DNA from: Bradyrhizobium sp. 1(2017)
Lineage (GTDB): Bacteria; Pseudomonadota; Alphaproteobacteria; Rhizobiales; Xanthobacteraceae
Length of the DNA: 64,000 bases
Direction: 5' to 3'
NCBI RefSeq assembly: GCF_011602485.2
Contig: NZ_CP050022.2
Coordinates: 3,988,001 to 4,052,000, forward strand
A program made the translations under genes and the position numbers. How positions within the stretch are numbered: position 1 is the first letter of the stretch; each line of letters starts with the position of its first letter. Positions 49,258 through 58,670 of the stretch are shown here, one piece after another. The notes beneath the pieces were generated by a model that saw only the letters and a program-made list of their open reading frames with translations, made no database searches and was not told where the DNA came from.

Positions 49258-51453
49258 ATGAGCGCAGCGGAGCCACATCATCAGTCGTCATGCCCGGGCT
49301 TGACCCGGGCATCCACGGCCGCACGAGCGGTGGGTGACGGCGTGGATGGCCGGGTCAAGCCCGGCCATGACGGGCGGAGAGGGCAGCTCGCCTTTCGCCT
49401 CCTGTCGGCATCCGCACTCACGCTCATCCTCGCCGTCATCGGCTTCGTCGGCTGGGTCTACTCGCTCGGCCCGCTGCCGCTCGACGAGGCGCGGCAGGTC
49501 TCCACCACCGTCGTCGATCGCAACGGCAAGCTGTTGCGCGCCTATGCGATGGCCGACGGGCGCTGGCGGCTGCCGGTCGACGCCAGGACGAATGTCGATC
49601 CGATCTATCTGAAACTGCTGCTGGCCTATGAGGACCAGCGGTTCTACGCCCATGACGGCATCGATCCGCTGGCGCTGGGCCGCGCGGCGTTGCAACTGAC
49701 AACGCGCGGCCGCATCGTGTCGGGCGGCTCGACCATCACCATGCAGCTGGCGCGGCTGATGGAGCCGCGGCGACAGCGCTCGCTCTATGCCAAGCTGCGG
49801 CAGATGGTTCGGGCGATCGAGATCGAGCGCAGCTTGAGCAAGGAGCAGATCCTCGATCTCTATCTTGCGCTCGCGCCTTACGGCGGCAATCTCGAAGGCA
49901 TCCGTGCCGCCTCGATCGCCTATCTCGGCAAGGAGCCGAAGCGGTTGTCGCTGGCCGAGGCCGCGCTGCTGGTGGCTCTGCCGCAATCGCCGGAGACGCG
50001 CCGGCTCGATCGCCATCCCGAGGCCGCCCGCATCGCGCGCGACCGCGTGCTTGATCGCATGGTCGGCGAGCATCAGGTCAGCCTCGAGGATGCGAAACAG
50101 GCCAAGGCCGTTCCGATCCCGAAGCTGCGCAAGCCGATGCCGATCCTGGCGCCGCATGCCTCCGACACCGCGCTGTCGACCGTCAAGGATACGCCGGTCA
50201 TCAAGCTGACGCTGGATGCTAATTTGCAGAAGGTGCTGGAGCCGCTGGCCCGCGATCGCGCCATTGCGCTCGGGCCCAACATCTCGGTCGGCATCATCGT
50301 GGTCGACAACGAGAGCGGCGACGTGCTCGCTCGCGTCGGCTCGGCGGATTATTTCGACGACAGCCGGGCAGGGCAGGTCGACATGACCCGCGCCGTGCGC
50401 TCGCCGGGCTCGACGCTCAAGCCTTTCATCTACGGGCTCGCCTTCGAGGATGGCTTCGTACATCCCGAGAGCCTGATCGACGACCGGCCGGTCCGGTTCG
50501 GCTCCTACGCGCCCGAAAACTTCGACATGACGTTCCAGGGCACGGTGCCGGTCAGGAAGGCGCTGCAATTGTCGCTCAACGTGCCCGCCATCGTGCTGCT
50601 CGATCGCGTCGGCTCCAGCCGGCTGACGTCGCGGCTGCGGCAGGCTGGCGGCAATCTGGTGCTGCCCAAGGACGAGGCGCCGGGGCTTGCCATGGGTCTC
50701 GGCGGCGTCGGCGTGACGCTCCAGGATCTCGTCCAGCTCTATACGGGCTTTGCGCGGCTTGGCACCACCAAGCCGCTGCGCGAGATCATGGCCGACAGGG
50801 ATGACCGCGAGCCGATGCGGCTACTGGATCAGGTCGCGGCCTGGCAGGTCGGCAACGTGCTGTTGGGCACGCCGCCGCCGGAGAACGCCGCCCAAAACCG
50901 GATCGCCTTCAAGACCGGCACCTCCTACGGCTATCGCGACGCCTGGTCGGTCGGCTTCGACGGCCGCATGACCATCGGCGTCTGGGTCGGCCGGCCCGAC
51001 GGTGCTCCGGTTCCCGGCCTGATCGGGCGCGTCGCTGCCGCCCCGATCCTGTTCGACGCCTTCGCCCGGACCGGCAAGACGCTGGCTCAGTTGCCGAAGC
51101 CGCCCAAGGGGACCCTGGTGGCGAGCAACACCAAGCTGCCGCTGCCGCTGAAGCGGTTCCGTCCGGTCGGCGAATTGGTGCGCACAGGGGGCGAGCAGGC
51201 GCTGCACATTCAGTTCCCGCTCAACGGTTCACGGATCGACGTCGATCGATCGGGCGGCCGGGAGAGCGCAGCCATGCCGGTCAAGGTCGCCGGCGGCGTG
51301 CTGCCCATGACCGTCATGGTTAACGGCACCGCGCTCGGCGAGATCGACGGACGCCGCCAGCGGCTGATCGATCCGCCCGGTCCGGGCTTTGCCCGCCTCA
51401 CCGTGATCGACGCCACGGGCGCCGCGGACACAGTCGTCATTCGAATTCAATGA
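49258..51453 (+). CDS. pbpC: Penicillin-binding protein 1C
   Basis: A 731-residue bifunctional peptidoglycan synthase. After one membrane anchor (LLSASALTLILAVIGFVGWV) comes the GT51 transglycosylase (LLLAYEDQRFYAHDGIDPLA with catalytic Glu in EDQRF, then GGSTITMQLARLMEPRRQRS). The transpeptidase follows with SPGSTLKPF (Ser385), SLN and KTGTS (Lys552), and a C-terminal PBP1C domain. In this reading residues 10-40 are encoded by a palindromic repeat (49285-49373), so the true start may differ. It follows the A2M gene by 27 bases. Confidence 0.93.
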   Translation: MSAAEPHHQSSCPGLTRASTAARAVGDGVDGRVKPGHDGRRGQLAFRLLSASALTLILAVIGFVGWVYSLGPLPLDEARQVSTTVVDRNGKLLRAYAMADGRWRLPVDARTNVDPIYLKLLLAYEDQRFYAHDGIDPLALGRAALQLTTRGRIVSGGSTITMQLARLMEPRRQRSLYAKLRQMVRAIEIERSLSKEQILDLYLALAPYGGNLEGIRAASIAYLGKEPKRLSLAEAALLVALPQSPETRRLDRHPEAARIARDRVLDRMVGEHQVSLEDAKQAKAVPIPKLRKPMPILAPHASDTALSTVKDTPVIKLTLDANLQKVLEPLARDRAIALGPNISVGIIVVDNESGDVLARVGSADYFDDSRAGQVDMTRAVRSPGSTLKPFIYGLAFEDGFVHPESLIDDRPVRFGSYAPENFDMTFQGTVPVRKALQLSLNVPAIVLLDRVGSSRLTSRLRQAGGNLVLPKDEAPGLAMGLGGVGVTLQDLVQLYTGFARLGTTKPLREIMADRDDREPMRLLDQVAAWQVGNVLLGTPPPENAAQNRIAFKTGTSYGYRDAWSVGFDGRMTIGVWVGRPDGAPVPGLIGRVAAAPILFDAFARTGKTLAQLPKPPKGTLVASNTKLPLPLKRFRPVGELVRTGGEQALHIQFPLNGSRIDVDRSGGRESAAMPVKVAGGVLPMTVMVNGTALGEIDGRRQRLIDPPGPGFARLTVIDATGAADTVVIRIQ
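49285..49373. repeat. Long palindromic repeat (REP-like) at the pbpC start
   Basis: Two arms, near-complementary (CATGCCCGGGCTTGACCCGG and CCGGGTCAAGCCCGGCCATG), surround about 25 bases. Translated it gives CPGLTRAST and GRVKPGHDG, peptides often seen where this kind of repeat falls inside Bradyrhizobium/Rhodopseudomonas frames, as I recall. It sits between the A2M gene and the body of pbpC. Confidence 0.8.
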
Positions 51454-51503
51454 GCCCGGCTTAAGCGGTTGTGGGGATGGCGGTTTCAGCGTAAGCGGAA
51501 CCA

Positions 51504-53246
51504 ATGGCCGAGACCTATCCAACTCCCCGTTTTGGAGCGCCCCGCGAGCCGAAATCGCCCGTCAATCCGGGCAGCGGGCTCGTGCGCATGCTCGATGTCG
51601 TCACGGCCAGCAACGCCCGTGCGGTCGGCTTTTTGGTGCTGTGCGCGCTGCTGCTGTTCCTGCCTGGCTTCTTCACCATCCCGCCGATCGACCGCGACGA
51701 AGCGCGCTTTGCCCAGGCCACCAAGCAGATGGTCGAGAGCGGCGACTATGTCGACATCCGCTTCCAGGAGGACGTCCGCTACAAGAAGCCGGTCGGCATC
51801 TACTGGCTGCAATCGGCCGCGGTCGAAACCGCTGCGGCGCTCAAGCTGCCGAAGGCCGAATTGCGCATCTGGGTCTACCGCCTGCCGTCGCTGATCGGAG
51901 CGATCGGCGCCGTGCTCATGACCTATTGGGCCGCGCTCGGCTTCGTGACGCGGCGCGCCGCAGTGCTGGCCGCACTGATGATGTGCGCCTCCGTGCTGCT
52001 CGGCGTCGAGGCCCGACTCGCCAAGACCGATGCGGTGCTGTTGCTTTGTGTTGTCGCCGCGATGGGCGCGATGGCGCGGGCCTATCTGTCCTGGCAGCGC
52101 GCCGAGGACGAGGTCCGTCCGCCCTGGAGCTGGCCGGCGATCTTCTGGACCGCGCTGGCCGTCGGCATCCTCATCAAGGGGCCGCTGATCCTGATGTTCG
52201 CGGGCCTGACCATCGTGGCGCTCGCGATCCAGGATCGTGACGCCTCCTGGCTGTGGCGGCTGCGCCCGGTCTGGGGCCTGATGTGGACGCTGGTGCTGGT
52301 GCTGCCCTGGTTCGTCGCGATCTTCTGGCGAGCCGGCGAAACCTTCTTCGCCGATTCCGTCGGCGGCGACATGCTGAGCAAGTTGGGGGCCCAGGAATCC
52401 CACGGCGCGCCGCCCGGCCTGTACTTGGCGCTGTTCTGGATCACCTTTTGGCCCGGTGCACCGCTTGCGGCGATGGCAGCACCCGCGGTCTGGCGGGCGC
52501 GGCGTGAGCCCGGCGCCCAGTTCCTGCTGGCTTGGCTGATCCCGTCCTGGATCGTGTTCGAGGCCGTGCTGACCAAGCTGCCGCATTACGTGCTGCCGCT
52601 GTACCCTGCGATCGCGATCCTCACCGCGGGCGCGGTGGAGCGGCGCGTGTTGTCGCGGTCCTGGCTGATGCGCGGCGCGGCCTGGTGGTTCGCGATCCCG
52701 GCGGCGGCCTCGATCGTCGCGGTGGTTGGCGCGGTGATACTCACGCGGCAGCCGGCCTTCGTGGCCTGGCCGTTCATTGCGGCCTCGCTGATCTTCGGCC
52801 TGTTCGCCTGGTGGCTCTACGACAACAATCGCGCCGAGCGTTCGCTCCTCAACGCGCTGGTCGCCGCCTTGATGCTGGCGGTGGCGGTCTACGGTATCGT
52901 GCTGCCGTCGCTGACTCCGCTGTTTCCGAGCATCGAGATCGCGCGTGCGCTGCGCAACGTCACCTGTGTCGGCCCGAAGGCGGCGGCTGCCGGCTATCAC
53001 GAGCCGAGCCTCGTCTTCCTGACGGGAACGCGGACCCTGCTGACCGACGGCTCGGGCGCTGCGGACTTCCTGCGGCAAGGCAGCTGTCGCTTTGCGCTGA
53101 TCGAGCAGCGCTCGGAGCGCAGCTTCGTGCAGCGCGCGGAGGCGATCGGATTGCGCTACAAGGTCGGCACCCGCATCGACGGCTATAATTTCTCGCAAGG
53201 CCGCGCGATCTCGATCTCGATCTTCCGCTCGGAAGGCACCGAATAG
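51504..53246 (+). CDS. ArnT/PMT-type membrane glycosyltransferase
   Basis: A 580-residue GT-C enzyme with about twelve helices. The first periplasmic loop has IPPIDRDEARFAQATKQMVE (the catalytic D-E motif) followed by YKKPVGIYWLQSAAVETAAA, the pattern of ArnT and dolichyl-phosphate-mannose transferases. It would move a sugar from an undecaprenyl-phosphate carrier to lipid A or a similar acceptor in the periplasm. It is the first gene of a four-gene cluster with spacings of one, 32 and minus four bases. Confidence 0.88.
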   Translation: MAETYPTPRFGAPREPKSPVNPGSGLVRMLDVVTASNARAVGFLVLCALLLFLPGFFTIPPIDRDEARFAQATKQMVESGDYVDIRFQEDVRYKKPVGIYWLQSAAVETAAALKLPKAELRIWVYRLPSLIGAIGAVLMTYWAALGFVTRRAAVLAALMMCASVLLGVEARLAKTDAVLLLCVVAAMGAMARAYLSWQRAEDEVRPPWSWPAIFWTALAVGILIKGPLILMFAGLTIVALAIQDRDASWLWRLRPVWGLMWTLVLVLPWFVAIFWRAGETFFADSVGGDMLSKLGAQESHGAPPGLYLALFWITFWPGAPLAAMAAPAVWRARREPGAQFLLAWLIPSWIVFEAVLTKLPHYVLPLYPAIAILTAGAVERRVLSRSWLMRGAAWWFAIPAAASIVAVVGAVILTRQPAFVAWPFIAASLIFGLFAWWLYDNNRAERSLLNALVAALMLAVAVYGIVLPSLTPLFPSIEIARALRNVTCVGPKAAAAGYHEPSLVFLTGTRTLLTDGSGAADFLRQGSCRFALIEQRSERSFVQRAEAIGLRYKVGTRIDGYNFSQGRAISISIFRSEGTE

Positions 53247-53247
53247 G

Positions 53248-54081
53248 ATGCCAGTCACCGCCGACATCGCGCCGCGTGCCGGCTATCCCGCGCAATTGCT
53301 TGCCGTGTCCCGGCGCGCACTGGCCCAGCTCGTGCGCTCGCCCTCGCATTCGCGCCGCGCCGAGGCCGCCCGCAAGTTGGCGCGGCATTCGCTCTGGCTC
53401 AGCGCAGCGGGCGCAGCCCTGGTCATCGTGCTCATGGTCGCGTTCGACCAGACCGAGATCCAGCTGATGCCGGCGCGCGGCACACCAAGTCTGTGGCCGA
53501 TCCGCATCCTCACCGATTTCGGCAAGGACGAGTATCTGCTGCTGGTGCTGGGGGCTGCCCTGGTGGTTCTGGCCTTGGTTGCGGCAGGGCTGCACGGGAC
53601 GCGCCGCGCGCTGCTGCTCGGCTTTGGCACGCGGCTGCAGTTCGTGTTTCTGTCGATTGCCGTCCCGGCATTCGTGGCCGATATCCTGAAATTTCTCATC
53701 GGCCGCGGACGTCCTTTCGTCGGCGGCAAGGCCAATGCGTTCAATTTCGTTCCGTTCGAGGGGACGGGGGCTTATGCCAGCCTGCCGTCAGCCCATGCCG
53801 TGGCCGCGTTCGCTCTGGCGTTTGCGGTCTCGGCCTTGTGGCCGCGCCTGCGCGTGTTCATGTTCACTTACGCAATCGTGATCCTGCTGACGCGCCTCGT
53901 GCTGCTCGCGCATCACCCGAGTGACGTCGTGGCCGGCGCCCTGGTGGGCATGGTGGGCGCCATGGCGGTCCGCTACTGGTTTGCGGCCAGAAGGCTCGGC
54001 TTTGCCATCCGCTCCGACGGTACCATCGTGGCTGTCCCGGGCCCCTTCAAAAGGGTTGCCCGCGGGGCATCCGCCCCATAA
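53248..54081 (+). CDS. PAP2-family membrane phosphatase
   Basis: A 277-residue protein with about six helices and the PAP2 triad: KFLIGRGRP (motif 1, KX6RP), PSAHA in place of PSGH (motif 2), and RLVLLAHHPSDVVAG (motif 3, with the His and Asp). Such enzymes remove phosphate from lipids, including lipid A (LpxE/LpxF type) and undecaprenyl pyrophosphate. The Gly to Ala change in motif 2 is seen in some active members. Its place in this cluster favours a lipid A phosphatase. Confidence 0.85.
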   Translation: MPVTADIAPRAGYPAQLLAVSRRALAQLVRSPSHSRRAEAARKLARHSLWLSAAGAALVIVLMVAFDQTEIQLMPARGTPSLWPIRILTDFGKDEYLLLVLGAALVVLALVAAGLHGTRRALLLGFGTRLQFVFLSIAVPAFVADILKFLIGRGRPFVGGKANAFNFVPFEGTGAYASLPSAHAVAAFALAFAVSALWPRLRVFMFTYAIVILLTRLVLLAHHPSDVVAGALVGMVGAMAVRYWFAARRLGFAIRSDGTIVAVPGPFKRVARGASAP

Positions 54082-54113
54082 AAGCGGCTGCCTGCCGGGG
54101 GCGCCGGTTCCCT

Positions 54114-54884
54114 TTGAGGCGGCCAATTCCAACCACGAGCCTTGCTTTGTCGACGTCCCAGCCTTCGGTTTCCATCGTCGTTCCCGTGCGCAACGAAGCC
54201 GACAACATCGTGCCCCTGATCGAGGAGATCACGGCGGCGCTCGACGGCCGCTGGGCCTATGAGATCATCTACGTCAATGACGGCTCGACCGACGCGACCG
54301 GCGAGCGGCTTGCCGCCATCATGAAGCAACGGAGCAATCTGCGTCAGCTGCGCCATGCGCGATCGGGCGGCCAATCGGCCGCGGTGCGCAGTGGCGTGCG
54401 AGCGGCGCACGGAGTGATCGTGGCGACGCTCGACGGCGACGGCCAGAACAATCCGGCGTTCCTTCCGGACCTGATCGCGGCGGTCGAGAAGGGGGCAGGG
54501 CGCGTCGGGCTCGCCGCCGGCCAGCGCATCGGGCGCAAGGACACCGGCTTCAAGAAGCTTCAATCGCGCGTGGCGAACGGGGTTCGCAACGCGATCCTGA
54601 AGGACGGCACGCGCGACACCGGCTGCGGGCTGAAGGCATTCCGGCGCGACGTCTTCCTGATGCTGCCCTATTTCGACGGGCTGCATCGCTTCCTGCCGGC
54701 GCTGGTCCGCCGCGAAGGCTACGGCATTGCCTATGTCGACGTGATCGACCGGCCGCGCCACTCCGGCGTGTCGAATTATGGCTTCTTCGACCGGCTGTGG
54801 ATCGGCATCATGGATCTCGCCGGCGTGTGGTGGCTGATCCGCCGCAAGAAGCCGACCCCAGATGTGACCGAGGTGAACGCATGA
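54114..54884 (+). CDS. GT2 glycosyltransferase, polyprenyl-phosphate sugar synthase type
   Basis: A 256-residue protein resembling DPM1. SIVVPVRNEADNIVPLIEEI opens the GT-A fold, then VNDGSTDATGERLAAI and ATLDGDGQNNPAFLPDLIAA with the DxD metal motif, and RDTGCGLKAFRRDVF. One hydrophobic segment near the C-terminus could hold it to the membrane. It would load a sugar (mannose or another hexose) onto a polyprenyl phosphate for the ArnT-like enzyme. The start is uncertain: TTG at 54114 or a TTG at about 54143. Confidence 0.87.
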   Translation: MRRPIPTTSLALSTSQPSVSIVVPVRNEADNIVPLIEEITAALDGRWAYEIIYVNDGSTDATGERLAAIMKQRSNLRQLRHARSGGQSAAVRSGVRAAHGVIVATLDGDGQNNPAFLPDLIAAVEKGAGRVGLAAGQRIGRKDTGFKKLQSRVANGVRNAILKDGTRDTGCGLKAFRRDVFLMLPYFDGLHRFLPALVRREGYGIAYVDVIDRPRHSGVSNYGFFDRLWIGIMDLAGVWWLIRRKKPTPDVTEVNA

Positions 54885-55219
54885 TCATTCAATACGGTCA
54901 GGCGCTGAGCAACTATCTCTACGACGTCTTCGTCGCCAAGTTCGATTTCTGGCTCGCATTCGGCCTCGTCGCGCAATTGTTCTTCACCGCGCGCTTCCTG
55001 GTGCAGTGGATCGCGAGCGAGCGCGCCGGCAACAGCGTGGTGCCGATGGCGTTCTGGTTCTGCTCGATGGGCGGCGGGCTGATGACGCTGGTCTATGGCG
55101 TCGTGAAGCGCGAGCCGGTCATCATCCTCGGACAATCGCTCGCGACGGTGATCTACATCAGAAACATCATGCTGATCTGGAAGAACCGCGGCACCGCCTC
55201 GAAGACGCTGGACCGCTGA
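54881..55219 (+). CDS. LAB_N (lipid A biosynthesis N-terminal) domain protein
   Basis: A 112-residue three-helix membrane protein: FWLAFGLVAQLFFTARFLVQ, WIASERAGNSVVPMAFWFCS and IILGQSLATVIYIRNIMLIW, the LAB_N family. It occurs as a separate gene or fused to lipid A genes. Its role is unknown, but it goes with GT2 and ArnT-like enzymes. It overlaps the GT2 stop (ATGA), so it is coupled. Confidence 0.88.
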   Translation: MIIQYGQALSNYLYDVFVAKFDFWLAFGLVAQLFFTARFLVQWIASERAGNSVVPMAFWFCSMGGGLMTLVYGVVKREPVIILGQSLATVIYIRNIMLIWKNRGTASKTLDR

Positions 55220-55234
55220 GCGAAGGCCCACCGC

Positions 55235-56926
55235 CTATCGCGGCAATGCCGACGCCGCGCCTGGGGTGGGCAGGGCGGCGGTCTCGGCTTCGGTCCTGCG
55301 ATAGGGCTCGCCCGCTGCATCCAGCACGGGGTAGGCTACCGAGCAGATGTGAGAATGGATGCGGCGCAGATCGCGCAGCACGTCTAGATGCAGCGAGGTG
55401 GTCTCGATGGTCTCGGGACGGCCCTCGCGCAACCGGTCCAGATGCCGCTCGACGGCGGCAAGCTCGGTGTTGCGCAGCGCCGTCTTCTCCACCAGCAGCT
55501 TGCGCGCCTCATTGGCGTCGCCCGACATGAAGACGCCGAAGGCGATCCGCAGCGAATCCATCGTGCGCTTGTGAAAAGCAGCGAGCTCCTCGGCGCCCTC
55601 GGCCGAGAACTGGAAGCGGTGCTTGATCTTCTTGGTAGCGAGCTCGCTCAGACTTTTGTCGATGATGTCGCCGATATGCTCGAGGTTGATGGCGAAGGAG
55701 ATGATCTCCATCGCGCGCCGTCCTTCGCTCTCGTCGAGGCTGCCCCGCATCAGTTTCGTCACGTAGAGCTTGATGGCCTCGTCGAGGCCATCAACGAGAT
55801 TGTCCGTCTTCGAGACCTGGTCGACCAGCGCGCGGTCGCCGGTCATCATCGCCGTCATGACCTTGCGCAGCATGACTTCGACGAGATCGCCCATGCGCAA
55901 GGTCTCGCGGGCGGCGTCAGCGAGGGCCAGCGACGGCGTCTCCAGCGCCGTCTCGTCGAGATAGCGCGGACGGGCCGGATCGGCCTCCCGGATGCGATCG
56001 GGCAGCAGCCGGATCAACAGGCGCGACATAGCATCGAGCAGGCCGATGAAGAGGACGGCGGTGCCGACATTGAAGGCGATGTGGGAGGCCGCGGTCATCT
56101 TTGCGAGATCGGGCTGCCAGGCGTGCATGTGCTCGGCGATCACGCCCATAAAGGGCAGGACGAGGACAATTCCGATCACGCGGTTGACGAGATTGCCGAC
56201 TGGCAGGCGATAGCTCGCGGGATCGTCGCGCCTGGCGCCCTCGAACACGGGATTGATGGCGCTGCCGAGATTGGCCCCGAGCACCAATGCGAGGGCGGCT
56301 TCAGGGGTAATGAATTGCGAATAGGCCAGCGACATGATCAGCAGCACGCTGGCAACGCTCGAATGTACTGCCCAGGTGACGAGCGCGGCAATGACGATGC
56401 ACAGGATGGGATCGCCTGTGATCGCCGACATGACGACGCGGACGCCGGGCGCGTTCTCGGCCGGCGCGAGCGTGTCGAGCAGAATGTGCAGCGACAGCAG
56501 CATCAGGCCGAGGCCGATGCAGACGCGGCCGATATCCTTGATCCGCGAGCGCGGGCCGGAGCGGAAGGCGACGAGCCCGAGCACGAACAGCACCGGCGCC
56601 ACGGCCGCGATGTTGAACGACAGCACCTGCACGATCAGCGTCGTGCCGACATTGGCCCCAAGCATGATGGCGAGCGCGGCGGAGAGGCTGACGAGACCCT
56701 CGGCGGCAAACGAAGAGGTGATCAGGGCGGTCGCCGTACTGCTCTGGAGCAGCGCCGTGAGCCCGAGGCCGGCGGCGAACGCACTGACGCGGTTGCTCAG
56801 CGCCTTGCCAAGCAGGCGCCGAAGGTCGGGACCGAAGGCGCGCAGGATCCCGCTGTGGACCATGTGCAGGCCCCACAACAGCAGCGCAACGCCGCCCATC
56901 AGGTCGAGCAGAACCAACGTTCCCAT
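55235..56926 (-). CDS. Na/Pi cotransporter family protein with PhoU-like domain
   Basis: A 563-residue protein. The N-terminal 350 residues hold two inverted Na/Pi-transport repeats (QSSTATALITSSFAAEGLVS, and VHSSVASVLLIMSLAYSQFI in the second half, each a QSS/HSS-type motif). The C-terminal 200 residues are a charged PhoU-like helix bundle (DLVEVMLRKVMTAMMTGDRA). This is the NptA/YjbB type, which moves phosphate, often outward. It is convergent with the lipid A cluster. Confidence 0.9.
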   Translation of the reverse strand: MGTLVLLDLMGGVALLLWGLHMVHSGILRAFGPDLRRLLGKALSNRVSAFAAGLGLTALLQSSTATALITSSFAAEGLVSLSAALAIMLGANVGTTLIVQVLSFNIAAVAPVLFVLGLVAFRSGPRSRIKDIGRVCIGLGLMLLSLHILLDTLAPAENAPGVRVVMSAITGDPILCIVIAALVTWAVHSSVASVLLIMSLAYSQFITPEAALALVLGANLGSAINPVFEGARRDDPASYRLPVGNLVNRVIGIVLVLPFMGVIAEHMHAWQPDLAKMTAASHIAFNVGTAVLFIGLLDAMSRLLIRLLPDRIREADPARPRYLDETALETPSLALADAARETLRMGDLVEVMLRKVMTAMMTGDRALVDQVSKTDNLVDGLDEAIKLYVTKLMRGSLDESEGRRAMEIISFAINLEHIGDIIDKSLSELATKKIKHRFQFSAEGAEELAAFHKRTMDSLRIAFGVFMSGDANEARKLLVEKTALRNTELAAVERHLDRLREGRPETIETTSLHLDVLRDLRRIHSHICSVAYPVLDAAGEPYRRTEAETAALPTPGAASALPR

Positions 56927-57101
56927 GCTCCGTGTCCGAATTGGAGTCGATTGTTGAGGCTAGCGCCAAATGCTTGAGGATCAAACCATTTGTTGGCGCA
57001 TCGGCGTTAACGTTTACGACGCGCGCACGTTCCCGCGGCGCACGACTGCGCGTCCGCCGGCGCGCTGCCGCGTCATCGCGCATGATGCCCTGTGAGCAGG
57101 C

Positions 57102-58286
57102 TCACATTGCCGCTTTCAACGCAGCGAAGCCGCGGTCGAGATCGGCCTTGAGGTCGTCGACGCTCTCAAGCCCGATGTGGAGGCGCAGCGTCGGGCCGCC
57201 GGGCGCCCACTTGGTCGCGGTGCGATAGGCGTCGCAGTCGAAGGGAATCGCCAGGCTCTCGAAGCCGCCCCAGGAAAAGCCCATGCCGAACAGCGTGAGC
57301 GTGTTGAGCATGGTGTCGACGGCCTTCTGCGGGGCCGGCTTCAGCACGATGCTGAACAAGCCCGAGGCGCCGGTGAAGTCGCGCTTCCAGATCGCATGAC
57401 CGGGATCGGTCTCGAGACCCGGATGCAGCACGCGTGCGACCTCGGGCCGGCCCGCGAGCCAGCGCGCCATGTCGAGCCCTGAGCGATGATGCTGTGCGAG
57501 CCGCACCGACAGCGTGCGCAAGCCACGCAGCGCGAGGAAGACGTCGTCTGGACCGGCACAGACGCCAAGCAAGCGGATGCCTTCGGCAATCTGCGGCCAG
57601 GCCTTGGCGTTGGCCGAGATGGTGCCGAACATGATGTCGGAATGTCCGCCGATATATTTGGTGGCGGCCTGCATGCTGATGTCGACGCCCTGGTCGAGCG
57701 AGCGGTGATAGAGCGGCGTCGCCCAGGTGTTGTCGTCGATGACGAGCGCGCCGCGCCCATGCGCGACCTCGGCGATGGCGCGGATGTCGGGCATCTCGAA
57801 CGACTGCGAGCCCGGCGCCTCCACCAGAACGGCCCGGGTGTTGGGCTTGAACAGCTTGTCGATGCCGGCGCCGATCATCGGATCGAAGTAGGTGGTCTCG
57901 ACGCCATAGCGGGTGAGCATGCCGTTGCAGAAATTGCGCGAGGGCCGATAGACGTTGTCGCAGACCAGGAGATGGTCGCCAGCCTTGAGCACCGAGAGCA
58001 GGGTGGTGGAGATCGCCGACAGCCCCGACGGCACGATGCCGACACCGGCGCATTGCGGTCCCTCCAGCGCCATCAGCGTGTCCTGGAACGCCTTGGTGGT
58101 GGGGGAACCGTGACGGCCATAGGTGAACTCGCCGCGATGGGCGTGCAGGTCCTCGGCGGTCGGATAGAGCACGGTCGAGCCGTGGAAGACCGGCGGATTG
58201 ACGAACCCCTTCTGCGCCTTGGTGTCGCGGCCGGAGGTGACCAACCGGGTCTCGGCATGTTGCTGGGAGGGGTGCGAGGAATCCAT
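57102..58286 (-). CDS. metC: Cystathionine beta-lyase
   Basis: A 394-residue PLP enzyme of the Cys/Met metabolism family: FTYGRHGSPTTKAFQDTLMA (substrate-side Tyr/Arg), VGIVPSGLSAISTTLLSVLK (phosphate loop), VIDDNTWATPLYHRSLDQGV (Asp on the PLP ring) and SMQAATKYIGGHSDIMFGTI (PLP Lys). It cleaves cystathionine to homocysteine in methionine synthesis. The start MDSSHPSQQHAETRLVTSGR is preferred over 58388. It is divergent from aapJ. Confidence 0.92.
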   Translation of the reverse strand: MDSSHPSQQHAETRLVTSGRDTKAQKGFVNPPVFHGSTVLYPTAEDLHAHRGEFTYGRHGSPTTKAFQDTLMALEGPQCAGVGIVPSGLSAISTTLLSVLKAGDHLLVCDNVYRPSRNFCNGMLTRYGVETTYFDPMIGAGIDKLFKPNTRAVLVEAPGSQSFEMPDIRAIAEVAHGRGALVIDDNTWATPLYHRSLDQGVDISMQAATKYIGGHSDIMFGTISANAKAWPQIAEGIRLLGVCAGPDDVFLALRGLRTLSVRLAQHHRSGLDMARWLAGRPEVARVLHPGLETDPGHAIWKRDFTGASGLFSIVLKPAPQKAVDTMLNTLTLFGMGFSWGGFESLAIPFDCDAYRTATKWAPGGPTLRLHIGLESVDDLKADLDRGFAALKAAM

Positions 58287-58670
58287 GCGACTGCTTTCAA
58301 AAACTGCGTTTCCGCTCGGGCCTGACGCCTGGCGGGCAGGCCGAAAGGCCGCCGTCGTTAATAACAGAACACAGAAGAGTCCCGTCAACCCCTTGACCCG
58401 GCAGGCCAGTCGTTCTGTGATGCGCGGGTGCTATTCAGTCGCCGCATGTTGAGGGGCAGCCGCGACCTTCGATCCATCGTCTTGACCGGACCTTGCGCCA
58501 CAGCCGAAAAATGGCGGGCGCCAGCGGCGGGGATTAAGGGTAAGGCCTCCCGAGATCGGCGAGTGTTCGGCAAGGATTTCCAGCATGACCCTTGCAAGGA
58601 TCATCCTGGCAGAGACGATTCCAAAGACACCATTCCTGACCTTGAGACGACCTTGAAAGGCCTTCAGCTC
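58287..58670. other. Divergent promoter region metC / aapJ
   Basis: About 380 bases with no gene. A possible plus-strand promoter is TTGACC (58393-58398), a 17-base spacer and TGTGAT (58416-58421), but the -10 fits only in part. The aapJ leader is about 250 bases long if it is used. Confidence 0.35.
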
